Shown here: positions 8,291 through 16,403 of the stretch, piece by piece
Layout of the letters: the number at the start of each line of letters is the position of its first letter
Numbering within the stretch: the stretch's first letter is position 1
Assembly: GCA_943324925.2 (NCBI GenBank)
Contig: CALPNL020000017.1
Span: 1-18,973 of the forward strand
DNA length: 18,973 nucleotides
From: Chitinophaga pinensis
Lineage (GTDB): Bacteria > Bacteroidota > Bacteroidia > Flavobacteriales > Flavobacteriaceae
Reading direction: 5' to 3'
The notes under the pieces: model-generated
The model's database searches: none
Seen by the model: only the letters and a program-made list of their open reading frames with translations
Told to the model about the DNA's origin: nothing
Made by a program: the position numbers and the translations under genes

Positions 8291-9355
8291 ATGAATAAAT
8301 ATTTAAAATTAGCTTTAATTTTTGTTTTTGGTTTAACATTGGTTGGAATAACATTGGTTTCTTGTACTAAAAATGAAACCCCTAGTTATGATGTAGTACT
8401 TAGAGAATATCCTGTACAGTATCGAGCTGATTTAGATTCTATTGATAAATATTTAAATACCCATTATATTGCTTCAGTAGATGCCGATTTCAATATTACA
8501 TTTGCTAAAATTCCAACTGGAGGAACACAACTTTCAATAAGAGCGCAGCAAAATTACCCTTTACAATCTATTGATGTTCAAAACGACACTCATGGAGTAA
8601 ATTATAAAATTTACTATTTAAAATTAAGAGAAGGAACTAATGAAAGTACTTCCGCTGTCGATTCTGTATATGTGTCATATAAAGGCAGTTTATTGACCGA
8701 TGCGCAATTTGACTATTCTGAAACACCAGTTTGGTTTCAATTAGAAAATGTAGTTGCTGGTTGGGGTGAAATTATACCATTGTTTAAAACTGGAACCTAC
8801 GATACGGCACCAGGGCCAAACCCTAGTACATTTTCAAATTTTGGAGCTGGAGTGATGTTTTTACCTTCAGGAATGGCTTATTATAATCAAATGCCATCGT
8901 CACTAATTCCATCCTATTCCCCGCTTATATTCAGCTTTAAATTAAAAAGTCAAAAAAGTAGAGACCACGATAGAGATGGTATATTATCCAAATATGAAGT
9001 AGCAGCACCAACAACACTGGTTCCCAATCCAAAACCAAAAGACTATGATAGCGATGGTGATGGAAAACACAACTATTTAGATATTGATGATGACGGAGAC
9101 AATTATATGACTAAAGTAGAAATTAAAAGACCAAATATTAGTGCTACCATTACCAATGGCTACTATCCGTATAATGGCGCTGCGGCTGATAATCCATTAA
9201 CTCCTAATATAGATGAGAGACAAGGAGTTCCAAGGAAATTCACTGGACCTGTAAATCCAACTACTAATTTACCTACTCCTTTGTCATCAGATTTTACAGA
9301 TTCAACCCGACTTAGAAGATATCTAGATCCTACTAGTTATCCTCCATTTCAATAA
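8291..9355 (+). CDS. FKBP-type peptidyl-prolyl isomerase-like lipoprotein with acidic Ca-binding-type repeats
   Basis: I start this gene at the ATG at 8291 because it places a lipobox (LVSC, Cys25) right after a hydrophobic signal and sits after a candidate -7 box; an upstream TTG in frame at 8261 is less likely. The 354-residue product is a predicted outer-membrane or periplasmic lipoprotein. Residues about 105-218 look like an FKBP domain (VYVSYKGSL, VVAGWGEIIPLFKTG, a large insertion, then LIFSFKLKS), the fold of proline isomerase chaperones. It is followed by DHDRDG (225-230), DYDSDGDG (251-258) and DIDDDGD (264-270), acidic repeats like the calcium-binding thrombospondin type 3 repeats of secreted Bacteroidota proteins. 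Some FKBP active-site aromatic residues may be missing, so enzyme activity is not certain. A terminator follows. Confidence 0.82.
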   Translation: MNKYLKLALIFVFGLTLVGITLVSCTKNETPSYDVVLREYPVQYRADLDSIDKYLNTHYIASVDADFNITFAKIPTGGTQLSIRAQQNYPLQSIDVQNDTHGVNYKIYYLKLREGTNESTSAVDSVYVSYKGSLLTDAQFDYSETPVWFQLENVVAGWGEIIPLFKTGTYDTAPGPNPSTFSNFGAGVMFLPSGMAYYNQMPSSLIPSYSPLIFSFKLKSQKSRDHDRDGILSKYEVAAPTTLVPNPKPKDYDSDGDGKHNYLDIDDDGDNYMTKVEIKRPNISATITNGYYPYNGAAADNPLTPNIDERQGVPRKFTGPVNPTTNLPTPLSSDFTDSTRLRRYLDPTSYPPFQ

Positions 9356-9371
9356 AATTATTTATTCTATT

Positions 9372-9406
9372 AAAAATGCCTGTTAGAAATAGCGGGCATT
9401 TTTTTT
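9372..9406 (+). terminator. Rho-independent terminator after the FKBP-like gene
   Basis: A 14-base-pair stem (9372-9385 with 9390-9403, two G-U pairs, otherwise perfect) closes on a GAAA tetraloop and ends in a T tract. It lies 16 bases after the stop codon. It marks the left limit of the glycan-utilization locus. Confidence 0.9.
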
Positions 9407-9505
9407 ATCTGAATCATGTAGCAAAAGCTTTCATAAAGCCATTAAAATTAACATTTCTGTACAATTTTACCCCTACATTCGTATTTTAATTTTTCTTGTA
9501 AGAAC

Positions 9506-9523
9506 TAATTTTGATTAATCAAA
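9506..9523 (+). promoter_or_regulatory. Candidate -7 box overlapped by a 14-bp perfect palindrome
   Basis: TAATTTTG (9506-9513) fits TAnnTTTG and overlaps the perfect palindrome TTTGATTAATCAAA (9510-9523). The pair sits 76 bases before the ATG of the T9SS protein, in the only long gap before the plus arm of the locus. A palindrome on top of a promoter box is what an operator looks like. The -33 element is weak, and AT-rich palindromes also arise by chance. Apart from this and the preceding terminator I see nothing clear in the gap 9356-9598. Confidence 0.4.
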
Positions 9524-9598
9524 TTATTAGATCAAGGATTCTGTAATTCTTATTTTAATAATTAGATCTACAAAAAATAACGAATTAAAAAAAAATGT

Positions 9599-11809
9599 AT
9601 GAAAAAATTATTACTTAACTACAAATCTATTAATTGTGCTTTATTATTGATGTTAATTGGATCTAATACAATTACAGGTCAAACAGTGGTTCAAGAAACT
9701 TTTGGATCTGCAGCAGTTCCAATAGCAAATAACTATAGTGGAGCTACTTCTACTCCATCTGTAAGCTACGTTACCAATGTTGCAGGTTATACTTCAGTAG
9801 ATCTTAATGGAACCGATGGATTTTTAAACTTTATGCCAAATACTACAACTGGAGTTAATAGAGTTAGTGTAGTTGGGGCTTTACCAACAGGATCTGGTAT
9901 GAATGGAGCTCTACATTCAAATACCAATCTTATTACTTGGAATTTTAACATGAGAGCAGCTAGAGCAGCTACTAATATTTTTTCCTCTTCCTCTGGTTTC
10001 CAGGTTAACAAATATTTCAGTGGGGTAGTTTTGTGTTCAACAACTGGTACTGTACTTTCAAATGGCACAACTCCTGGTTCTGGATATGTTGTGACACTTC
10101 AAAAAAGTGCTAACAATGCTACAACAGGAAAAACTAGCTTATATTTGATTAAATTTACTAATGGGATTGGAGATGTTGTATCAGAATCTTCAGTAGTTAC
10201 TAGATTAATTGAATCTCCTGAATTGGCTCAAGTTCCTGCAGCTACTACACCTAATAATTTAAGTGTTAAAGTAACCTATAACCCAACGGTAGATGTTTGG
10301 GAATTGTATTACAGAGAAGATCCAATTACTACCACTCCTATTACCTTCGCTGATCCTTCAACTGGTACATTTACTCTTGGTGGATCTGCAACTGACGTTC
10401 CTCCAACTACACCAATGACTAGCTATGGTTTTGTAGCAGGGCTTCAAAGTAATGCAACAGCATCAAATTCATACCAATTTGACAACTTTAAAATTAGTTT
10501 AAGTGCACCACCAGCCTATACCGTACCTCCAACTATTGCTAACAGACAGGTTTTTAATTCTTCGACAAATCCAACAGTAGGTAGCTTAGTTGCCACTGGA
10601 AGTAATATAAAATGGTATTCAACATTAACTGGAGGAACAGCAATTGCAGCAAGTACCCCATTAACCTATGCTACTTATTTTGGTTCTCAAACGGTAAACA
10701 ATGTAGAAAGTACTCGAATTGCTACACAAGCATTTGTGGGAGATACAGGATTAAGAACTTTACCCTTATATGATGGCTTTGCAAGTTATACTATTGGAGA
10801 TAAATTAATTCAAATGAATAATGGCGCTTCGGCAGCTAATCTTGAAAATCCAGGTACTGGGTTAGGATCTTGGTCAATTACTCCAAGTACTAATGTTACA
10901 GATGATGTATTAATTGTTGCTTCGCCTACTTGGACCAATACGGTATTACCTGCTGCGGCCGGAAATGCTATTTCGTTTGTAGGTTCTGGAATTGACCCTG
11001 AATTAAAATTTACAAATACAACAAGTGGAAATTTATTTTCTTCATTTGTGGTTAATATAGTTGATGCACCTACTTCAATTATTGCTTCTACCACCACTCC
11101 TGGCTACTCTACACCAACAGGTTTTTATAGTTTTTCATCGGATGGTATTGACCCTACTACTTCTGCAGTTATTACAAATTATGCAGCCGATGTTATGTTT
11201 AGAAAAAATACAACTACAGGAAAATACAATTTAGGTTTATCTAAGTCAAATAATGGTGACGAATGTGTTTGGAGTACAACTGAATTTGATTTTAATACAC
11301 AACACGTAGTTGTTATTAGTTATGAGAATATTGGAAATGCAGATCCTTTACAGCAAGTTGCGAAATTATGGATCGATCCTGCATCTACAACTCAACCTGC
11401 TGCTACATTGTCCCAAAACAACCCTACAACTTCGGTTACCAGAACTAATTTGGATAGAATAAAAATATTACAAGCTTCATCAGCATCTACACCAACAATA
11501 ATTTTGGATGAGATTAGAGTTGCAAATAACTGGTCGCAAGCATTAGGTGGACCTGCTCTAGGAGTAGAAAATAATTCAATTTCTAATATTACTATTTACC
11601 CAAATCCTGTTTCTAATGGTAAATTGTTCCTCTCTTCTTCTTCAAATTTAGAAAAAGAGGTTATTGTCTTTACTACATTAGGACAACAAATACTTCAAGA
11701 TAAAACAGTTTCTGAAGCAATTAATGTTTCTACTTTAAGTCAAGGAACTTACTTTGTAAAAATTACGGAAGCAGGTTTTACAACAACAAAAAAGTTAATT
11801 GTTAAATAA
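9599..11809 (+). CDS. T9SS-exported multidomain surface or secreted protein of unknown function
   Basis: The 736-residue protein has a signal peptide (about 1-27, ending TITGQ). Residues about 30-302 are beta-rich with a closing YQFDNFKISLS, like a concanavalin/LamG-type jelly roll. An Ig-like domain follows at about 308-380 (PTVGSLVATGSNIKWYST then LTGGTAI and SQTVN), of the kind common in Flavobacteria. A second jelly-roll-like domain runs about 385-650 with VAKLWIDP and ILDEIRVANNW. The last ~79 residues are a type A T9SS sorting domain (ITIYPNP, then TTLGQQI, LSQGTYFVKI, TTKKLIVK). It is rich in Thr, Ser and Asn. I see no enzyme motif; glycan binding is an inference from fold type and from its position ahead of the two lyase-like genes. 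The strong hairpin after its stop suggests it is made in larger amounts than the genes behind it. Confidence 0.83.
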   Translation: MKKLLLNYKSINCALLLMLIGSNTITGQTVVQETFGSAAVPIANNYSGATSTPSVSYVTNVAGYTSVDLNGTDGFLNFMPNTTTGVNRVSVVGALPTGSGMNGALHSNTNLITWNFNMRAARAATNIFSSSSGFQVNKYFSGVVLCSTTGTVLSNGTTPGSGYVVTLQKSANNATTGKTSLYLIKFTNGIGDVVSESSVVTRLIESPELAQVPAATTPNNLSVKVTYNPTVDVWELYYREDPITTTPITFADPSTGTFTLGGSATDVPPTTPMTSYGFVAGLQSNATASNSYQFDNFKISLSAPPAYTVPPTIANRQVFNSSTNPTVGSLVATGSNIKWYSTLTGGTAIAASTPLTYATYFGSQTVNNVESTRIATQAFVGDTGLRTLPLYDGFASYTIGDKLIQMNNGASAANLENPGTGLGSWSITPSTNVTDDVLIVASPTWTNTVLPAAAGNAISFVGSGIDPELKFTNTTSGNLFSSFVVNIVDAPTSIIASTTTPGYSTPTGFYSFSSDGIDPTTSAVITNYAADVMFRKNTTTGKYNLGLSKSNNGDECVWSTTEFDFNTQHVVVISYENIGNADPLQQVAKLWIDPASTTQPAATLSQNNPTTSVTRTNLDRIKILQASSASTPTIILDEIRVANNWSQALGGPALGVENNSISNITIYPNPVSNGKLFLSSSSNLEKEVIVFTTLGQQILQDKTVSEAINVSTLSQGTYFVKITEAGFTTTKKLIVK

Positions 11810-11824
11810 TTAAATTTATAATTG

Positions 11825-11864
11825 AAATAAAAATGCGGTATTTTTCAATATCGCATTTTTATTT
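11825..11864 (+). terminator. 18-bp intercistronic hairpin, terminator or attenuator
   Basis: Bases 11825-11842 pair with 11847-11864 along 18 positions with one G-U pair and a TTTC loop; the right arm is T-rich. It begins 15 bases after the stop of the T9SS protein gene and ends 16 bases before the start of the first lyase-like gene, which leaves no room for an ordinary promoter after it. It would end most transcripts and let a fraction pass, or act as an RNA-stability element. Confidence 0.8.
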
Positions 11865-11880
11865 ATTTCAAATTATCATA

Positions 11881-12666
11881 ATGAAAATACCTTTTGCACT
11901 AATCGTTTCTTTATTATCATTTTACAACTATTCGCAGGTCCTATTAAAATCTGACGGTCCAGGAAACACTTATGAGTTAATCAATTCAGTTCTAGCACCT
12001 GGAAATGAAGCCGTGGAACATCCTGAATGCATTCATGGTGCTTTTGGAAGGCACATCGCTGAAGTATGGGATGATGAGTTAAAAGAGAACGTATTTGAAT
12101 TTTATTCTCATGTAACTCCAGATAACGATCGTTGTGAAAAAATTGATAGACAACGGGTTGAAATAAAAACCTATGAGCCATCACCAGATAATTTAATAGG
12201 AACTTTAGGAGAAATAGTCACTTATAAATGGAAATTTAGATTACCTAAAGGTTTTCAACCTTCCAGTAGTTTTACCCATTTACATCAAATAAAAGCAGTT
12301 GGTGGGTCACAAGATTTACCAATTTTTACATTAACAGCAAGAAAAGCAAAGGTAAATCAGCTAATTGTTATTCATAATAATGAAAATACTATAGCAACAG
12401 CTGATCTTTCAGAATTTGAAGGTACTTGGGTTGAAATAACCGAAAAAATTAAAATTGGCGCTAACGGAAAGTACTCCATTTCAATAAAAAAAATAAAAAA
12501 CGGTAAGGAATTACTGTCATTTATAAGTGATAATATCATGACTATTAGATCCGATAACGACTTTATAAGACCAAAATGGGGAATTTACAGAAGTTTAAAA
12601 AAAGTGGAAGACTTAAGAGACGAAGCGGTTCGTTTTAATGATTTTTCAATTAAAGAGGGTGAATAA
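11881..12666 (+). CDS. Polysaccharide lyase-like protein A (no T9SS sorting domain)
   Basis: I start at the ATG at 11881, which gives a clean signal peptide MKIPFALIVSLLSFYNYSQ; the longer frame from 11833 would read through the hairpin. The mature part of this 261-residue protein begins VLLKSDGPGNTYELI. It contains GRHIAEVWDD, VFEFYSH, IDRQRVEIKTY, FTHLHQIKAVGG, PIFTLTAR, RPKWGIYRS and LRDEAVRF. These blocks recall beta-jelly-roll polysaccharide lyases in which His, Arg and Tyr residues line the cleft (PL20/PL28 or heparin-lyase-like type). I cannot fix the CAZy family from sequence alone. It has no sorting domain and no lipobox, so it probably stays in the periplasm. Its 3' end overlaps the start of lyase-like B, its close paralogue. 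The neighbouring kdu genes support a uronate-containing substrate. Confidence 0.75.
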   Translation: MKIPFALIVSLLSFYNYSQVLLKSDGPGNTYELINSVLAPGNEAVEHPECIHGAFGRHIAEVWDDELKENVFEFYSHVTPDNDRCEKIDRQRVEIKTYEPSPDNLIGTLGEIVTYKWKFRLPKGFQPSSSFTHLHQIKAVGGSQDLPIFTLTARKAKVNQLIVIHNNENTIATADLSEFEGTWVEITEKIKIGANGKYSISIKKIKNGKELLSFISDNIMTIRSDNDFIRPKWGIYRSLKKVEDLRDEAVRFNDFSIKEGE

Positions 12667-13759
12667 TTTATATAAAAAGAGTATAATTGGAGTAGGATTT
12701 GCATTTATTTGTCAAATCCAAGCTTCATTTTCACAAGTTACCTTAGATGCAAACGGACCGGGAAATACTTATGAATTAATTACCAATGTGTTCGCTCCTG
12801 GAAATGGTGTAAGCGCAGTTGAAGCCCCCGATTTATTTCATCCATGGACAGCCGGAGGTAACAGACATATTACAGAAGTTTATGACAATGACCTACTTCG
12901 ATATGTATTCGAATTTTACTCGCATGCCTTGTTAGATAATGAGCCTGTAGATCCTACTTTAATAGACAGGCAACGTGTTGAAATTAAAACCTATGCCCCA
13001 TCTCCAGATAATTTAAAAGGTACAATCGGAGAAAATATTATTTATAAATGGAGCTTTAAATTGCCAATGGGTTTTCAACCTTCGACAAATTTTACTCATA
13101 TTCATCAAATAAAAGCGGTAGACGGAGATGATAGTAGTCCTATTTTTACATTAACTCCTAGACTAGGGACACCGAATAAATTAGAATTAATATATGTTGA
13201 AAGTTCAACTTCAGGATCAAATAAAGTTAGCATTGTTAACTTATTGCCATTTTTGGGAAACTGGGTGGATGCTGAAGAAAGAATAAATGTAGGTGGTAAT
13301 GGATTTTACTCAATAATTTTAAAAAAACACAGTGATGGTTCAGTTTTATTATCCTATTCCAATAATAATATTGCTACTATTCGTCCAGATAATAGCTTTA
13401 TTCGTCCAAAATGGGGAATTTACAGAAGCTTGAGCGATATTGGAAATTTACGTGATGAAGCCGTTCGGTTTTCGGGTTTTAGCATTCAAGAGCTGCCAAC
13501 TTTGGGCTTAAGCGCTAACAATTTTGAGGAAAACCCAATTACAATATCAAATCCTGTTATTGAAAAAATTGAATTGACTGAAGTAATATTAAAAAAATAC
13601 AACAGAATAAAACTATACGATATTTACGGTAAAAAAATAGTAGAATTAAACTGTTTAACAAAGAATATTGACGTATCCAATTTAAAATCAGGAGGATATA
13701 TAATCCAATTTTATAATGGGGAAAATAAGTCCGAAACAATTAAAATAATAAAAAAATAA
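12638..13759 (+). CDS. Polysaccharide lyase-like protein B with T9SS sorting domain
   Basis: This 373-residue protein repeats the same domain as its upstream neighbour: NGPGNTYELI, NRHITEVYDND, VFEFYSHA, IDRQRVEIKTY, FTHIHQIKAVDG, SPIFTLTPR, RPKWGIYRSL, LRDEAVRF. By eye about half or more of the aligned residues are identical, so the pair arose by tandem duplication. It differs by a C-terminal T9SS sorting domain (about 297-373, with IKLYDIYGKKIVELN, then LKSGGYIIQFY and ETIKIIKK), so it should be exported to the surface or medium. The signal peptide (ending ASFSQ) has a long N-region from the ATG at 12638. A GTG at 12659, right after an AAAGAGG stretch, is another possible start. Either start overlaps the upstream gene. 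CAZy family and substrate are undetermined; a glucuronan, ulvan or pectin-type lyase is inferred. Confidence 0.77.
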   Translation: MIFQLKRVNNLYKKSIIGVGFAFICQIQASFSQVTLDANGPGNTYELITNVFAPGNGVSAVEAPDLFHPWTAGGNRHITEVYDNDLLRYVFEFYSHALLDNEPVDPTLIDRQRVEIKTYAPSPDNLKGTIGENIIYKWSFKLPMGFQPSTNFTHIHQIKAVDGDDSSPIFTLTPRLGTPNKLELIYVESSTSGSNKVSIVNLLPFLGNWVDAEERINVGGNGFYSIILKKHSDGSVLLSYSNNNIATIRPDNSFIRPKWGIYRSLSDIGNLRDEAVRFSGFSIQELPTLGLSANNFEENPITISNPVIEKIELTEVILKKYNRIKLYDIYGKKIVELNCLTKNIDVSNLKSGGYIIQFYNGENKSETIKIIKK

Positions 13760-13763
13760 ACTA

Positions 13764-15179
13764 ATGAAAAAACTTGTAATTATACTTATCACGTTACTCA
13801 TCTTATCCAATAACGACTCCCTGTTTGCAAAAATTAAATTGCCAGGAATTATTGCTTCCAATATGGTTTTGCAACGCAATTCCGTTGTTAAGTTATGGGG
13901 CTGGGCAAAACCGGGAGAAAAAATAAATATAAAAACAAGTTGGATTGCCTATGAAATCAAAATAACAACTCAAGAAAATGGTCGATGGGAAGTCGCTTTA
14001 AAAACAACTTTAAGCAAAGACCCTCAATCCATTCAATTGAGTAGCTTAGAATCTAATATTAAATTGGATAACATCCTGTTTGGAGAAGTTTGGATTTGTT
14101 CGGGACAATCAAACATGAGAATGCCGTTAAAAGGGTATACTGGTCAACCTACATTTGAAGGGAATGCAGCTATAGCCAATTCCAAAAATTTCAATATCCG
14201 ATTATTTTCCATTACAGAAAATGGCCATCCAACCCCTTTAGATACTGTAGGAAGTTATAAAAAATGGAATATTGCAAGTCCCGAAAATACTAAAGATTTC
14301 AGTGCAGTAGCTTACTTTTTCGGACAGAAATTAGAAGAAATTTTAGACGTGCCCGTTGGAATAGTTATGACTTCATGGGGAGGAACAAGAATTCAACCCT
14401 GGATGAGTAAAGAGGCGATAACCCCTTTTTTAGATGTAAATAAAGTTAAGAGAGATACAACAGAAAAATTTAAAAGAATGCCATCTGCGATTTATAATGC
14501 GATGATTAATCCAATATCCTCTTACACCATTAAAGGAGTGCTTTGGTATCAAGGGGAAACGAATCGTGATGAACCTAAATTATACCAGCAATTACTTCCA
14601 GAAATGGTAAAAGATTGGCGTAAACAATGGAATTTAGGTGAATTTCCTTTTTACTATGTTCAAATTGCGCCCAACAAATATATTGACAAATCAAATTCTC
14701 AATTCCAAAGAGAAGCGCAATTAAAGGCATTAGAAGTTATTCCAAATTCAGGAATGGCGATACTTTCAGATATTGGTTCAGAGCAAACAATACATCCACC
14801 ACGAAAAAAAGAAGTCGCTGAGAGATTACTATTTATTGCTTTGAACAAAACCTACGGGTTTAAAGATGTGGACTGCACAGGTCCAATTTATAAATCAATG
14901 GAAGTAAAAGAAGGGGCTCTTTTCTTGAATTTCAATTTTGCAGAAACGGGTATTTATTCTCCTGAATCAGAAATTAGTAATTTTGAAATCGCTGGTGCTG
15001 ATAAAATCTTTCACTCGGCAAAAGCGGTAATTGTCAATCACAAACAAATTAAAGTCTCTAGTACAGAAGTTACGGAACCGGTTGCCGTTCGATACGGATG
15101 GAACAATTGGTTTGTAGGTACTTTATTTGATAACAACATGTTACCAGCCTCTTCTTTTAGAACTGATAATTGGGAATAA
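13764..15179 (+). CDS. SASA-family (sialate O-acetylesterase-like) carbohydrate acetylesterase
   Basis: The 471-residue protein has a signal peptide (1-22, ending SLFA) and an N-terminal beta domain (IIASNMVLQR, WGWAKPGEKI). An SGNH/SASA hydrolase core follows. ICSGQSNMRM places the nucleophile at Ser116, MTSWGGTRIQPWM is a family block, LWYQGETN is at 260-267, and IHPPRKKEVAERL supplies the catalytic His at about 344. Such enzymes remove O-acetyl groups from sugars; in glycan loci the target is more often a plant or algal polysaccharide than sialic acid. It follows lyase-like B by 4 bases and so is in the same operon. A role in removing acetyl groups that would block lyase action is inferred. 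It has no T9SS domain and no lipobox, so it is probably periplasmic. Confidence 0.88.
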   Translation: MKKLVIILITLLILSNNDSLFAKIKLPGIIASNMVLQRNSVVKLWGWAKPGEKINIKTSWIAYEIKITTQENGRWEVALKTTLSKDPQSIQLSSLESNIKLDNILFGEVWICSGQSNMRMPLKGYTGQPTFEGNAAIANSKNFNIRLFSITENGHPTPLDTVGSYKKWNIASPENTKDFSAVAYFFGQKLEEILDVPVGIVMTSWGGTRIQPWMSKEAITPFLDVNKVKRDTTEKFKRMPSAIYNAMINPISSYTIKGVLWYQGETNRDEPKLYQQLLPEMVKDWRKQWNLGEFPFYYVQIAPNKYIDKSNSQFQREAQLKALEVIPNSGMAILSDIGSEQTIHPPRKKEVAERLLFIALNKTYGFKDVDCTGPIYKSMEVKEGALFLNFNFAETGIYSPESEISNFEIAGADKIFHSAKAVIVNHKQIKVSSTEVTEPVAVRYGWNNWFVGTLFDNNMLPASSFRTDNWE

Positions 15180-15207
15180 AAAAATCCATAAATAAATTTA
15201 TGGATTT
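15178..15207 (-). terminator. Terminator between the convergent arms
   Basis: An 11-base-pair perfect stem (15182-15192 with 15197-15207) with a 4-base loop lies between the converging esterase and DUF4861 genes. On the minus strand it is followed by a T tract, making it a good terminator for the kdu operon; on the plus strand the T tract is poor, but it may still stop the esterase transcript. Confidence 0.8.
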
Positions 15208-15223
15208 CTAATAATTTAACTTT

Positions 15224-16402
15224 TTACTGCTTAATCTTAACAAGCAAAGGATTATTTATTTTGATAGCATAATTAGTTAGATAATTCTCCCAAGCTTCTT
15301 TTGTAAGAAATTCACCTTGTTTTTTCCAACCAAATCCGGTGAAATAAATAACTTTATTATTCACCACTTTTAGGTTTGCATATAAATTACAAAGGTCTTT
15401 ATTTGGATTCATATACTTTTCAGCACTAATCATTGTATTTTTTGGAAAAACTATACCAGTACCTAATTCAGAATCATCAATAGGTTGCCAATAATCGATC
15501 CAACCTTCATTTAAATTAGATTCCGTTTTACCGTCATTATTATGCAATGTAATTCCTGTTGAAAGCGTGTTTACTCCAGAAACTTCAATTTCAAATTTAG
15601 AAAGGAAACTTCCATAATCTAAACTAATATGTTTCACCTCTTTAATTTTATTTCCAACGGCATTCCAATCAGCATAAGTAAGCGTAAAACTAGTTCTTAT
15701 AGGTCCTGTAGTTATCGTTTTCCAAGAGATAAAATTCTTAGAGAAATAATAAGCGGTGTCTATTTTCACAGCTACCCCACCTATTCCTCGGCTATCACCC
15801 ACATGAAAATTATCTAAACCTTCACCGGTATCTTTATGATAAGTCCCCGTTCCATTAGTGTATTTTTCATACCATTTATTAATAACAGGGTATTCCACTC
15901 TTTTTAACCAAGCATCAATTCCGCTAGTTAAAGTCCCACCTTTAACTTTGTCTTCGGTCATTTTTTGAGCAACAGGCCCGTAGGTTCTAAATGCCACTTT
16001 GTTGTTCTCCCAAGCATAATCATCGATTCTTTCTGGAACGAATCGGGAATAACAAAATACTATTGGGTCTTTAGTTTTAGTAGCTGTATTGATTACAATT
16101 TCGTATTTATTTGTAGCAAGTGCTTTGATTTTAGGTTGGAATAACAATACATCGTTAATTCCATCCCCATTTTCATCTACACATTGAGAAATTAAAAAAG
16201 TAGAAGTACCTAATTCTTTTACGCTGTATTTTTCTAATTTGTCGGCTACTTTTAGTCCTAAAGAGGTTTTTGATAACTCAACAGTTTCAAACTCTCTATC
16301 GGTATTTATAGGATTGGATATAGTTACTATTTTTTTCTTTTGTGAAAACGATAATAACGTTGTGGTTAGCATAAACACTAAAATACTATTGGTTAGTTTC
16401 AT
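15224..16402 (-). CDS. DUF4861 family exported protein of the uronate locus
   Basis: The ATG at 16402 is chosen because it gives a signal peptide (MKLTNSILVFMLTTTLLSFS, cleaved near residue 21) and starts 1 base after the kduD stop; an in-frame ATG at 16429 would overlap kduD. The 392-residue product matches the DUF4861 family of Bacteroidota, based on its overall pattern (SQCVDENGDGINDVLLFQP, FRTYGPVA, YHKDTGEGLDNFHVG, RGIGGVAV, LHNNDG, YFTGFGW). The family is found in loci for uronate-containing glycans, but to my knowledge its reaction is not established. The many Trp, Tyr and acidic residues suit a sugar-binding beta-sandwich. It is the last gene of the kduI-kduD-DUF4861 operon and is followed by a terminator. 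Predicted periplasmic. Confidence 0.78.
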   Translation of the reverse strand: MKLTNSILVFMLTTTLLSFSQKKKIVTISNPINTDREFETVELSKTSLGLKVADKLEKYSVKELGTSTFLISQCVDENGDGINDVLLFQPKIKALATNKYEIVINTATKTKDPIVFCYSRFVPERIDDYAWENNKVAFRTYGPVAQKMTEDKVKGGTLTSGIDAWLKRVEYPVINKWYEKYTNGTGTYHKDTGEGLDNFHVGDSRGIGGVAVKIDTAYYFSKNFISWKTITTGPIRTSFTLTYADWNAVGNKIKEVKHISLDYGSFLSKFEIEVSGVNTLSTGITLHNNDGKTESNLNEGWIDYWQPIDDSELGTGIVFPKNTMISAEKYMNPNKDLCNLYANLKVVNNKVIYFTGFGWKKQGEFLTKEAWENYLTNYAIKINNPLLVKIKQ

Positions 16403-16403
16403 C

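Noticed and set aside
9787..11097. Two minus-strand reading frames (9787-10068 and 10810-11097)
   Set aside because: They mirror the Thr/Ser/Asn-rich T9SS protein; its biased codons keep the opposite strand free of stops.
11833..11880. Upstream in-frame ATG that would extend lyase-like A by 16 residues
   Set aside because: It lies inside the 18-bp hairpin and puts a poor N-terminus before an otherwise clean signal peptide starting at 11881.
9599..13759. Possible adhesin or defence island because of repeat-rich exported proteins
   Set aside because: The T9SS tails, lyase-like domains and kdu/SusD context explain the cluster as glycan degradation; no nuclease, toxin or phage-related domain is visible.
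13764..15179. Interpretation as part of a sialic acid pathway
   Set aside because: The SASA domain is common in plant and algal glycan loci, and no sialidase or sialic acid lyase gene is present.
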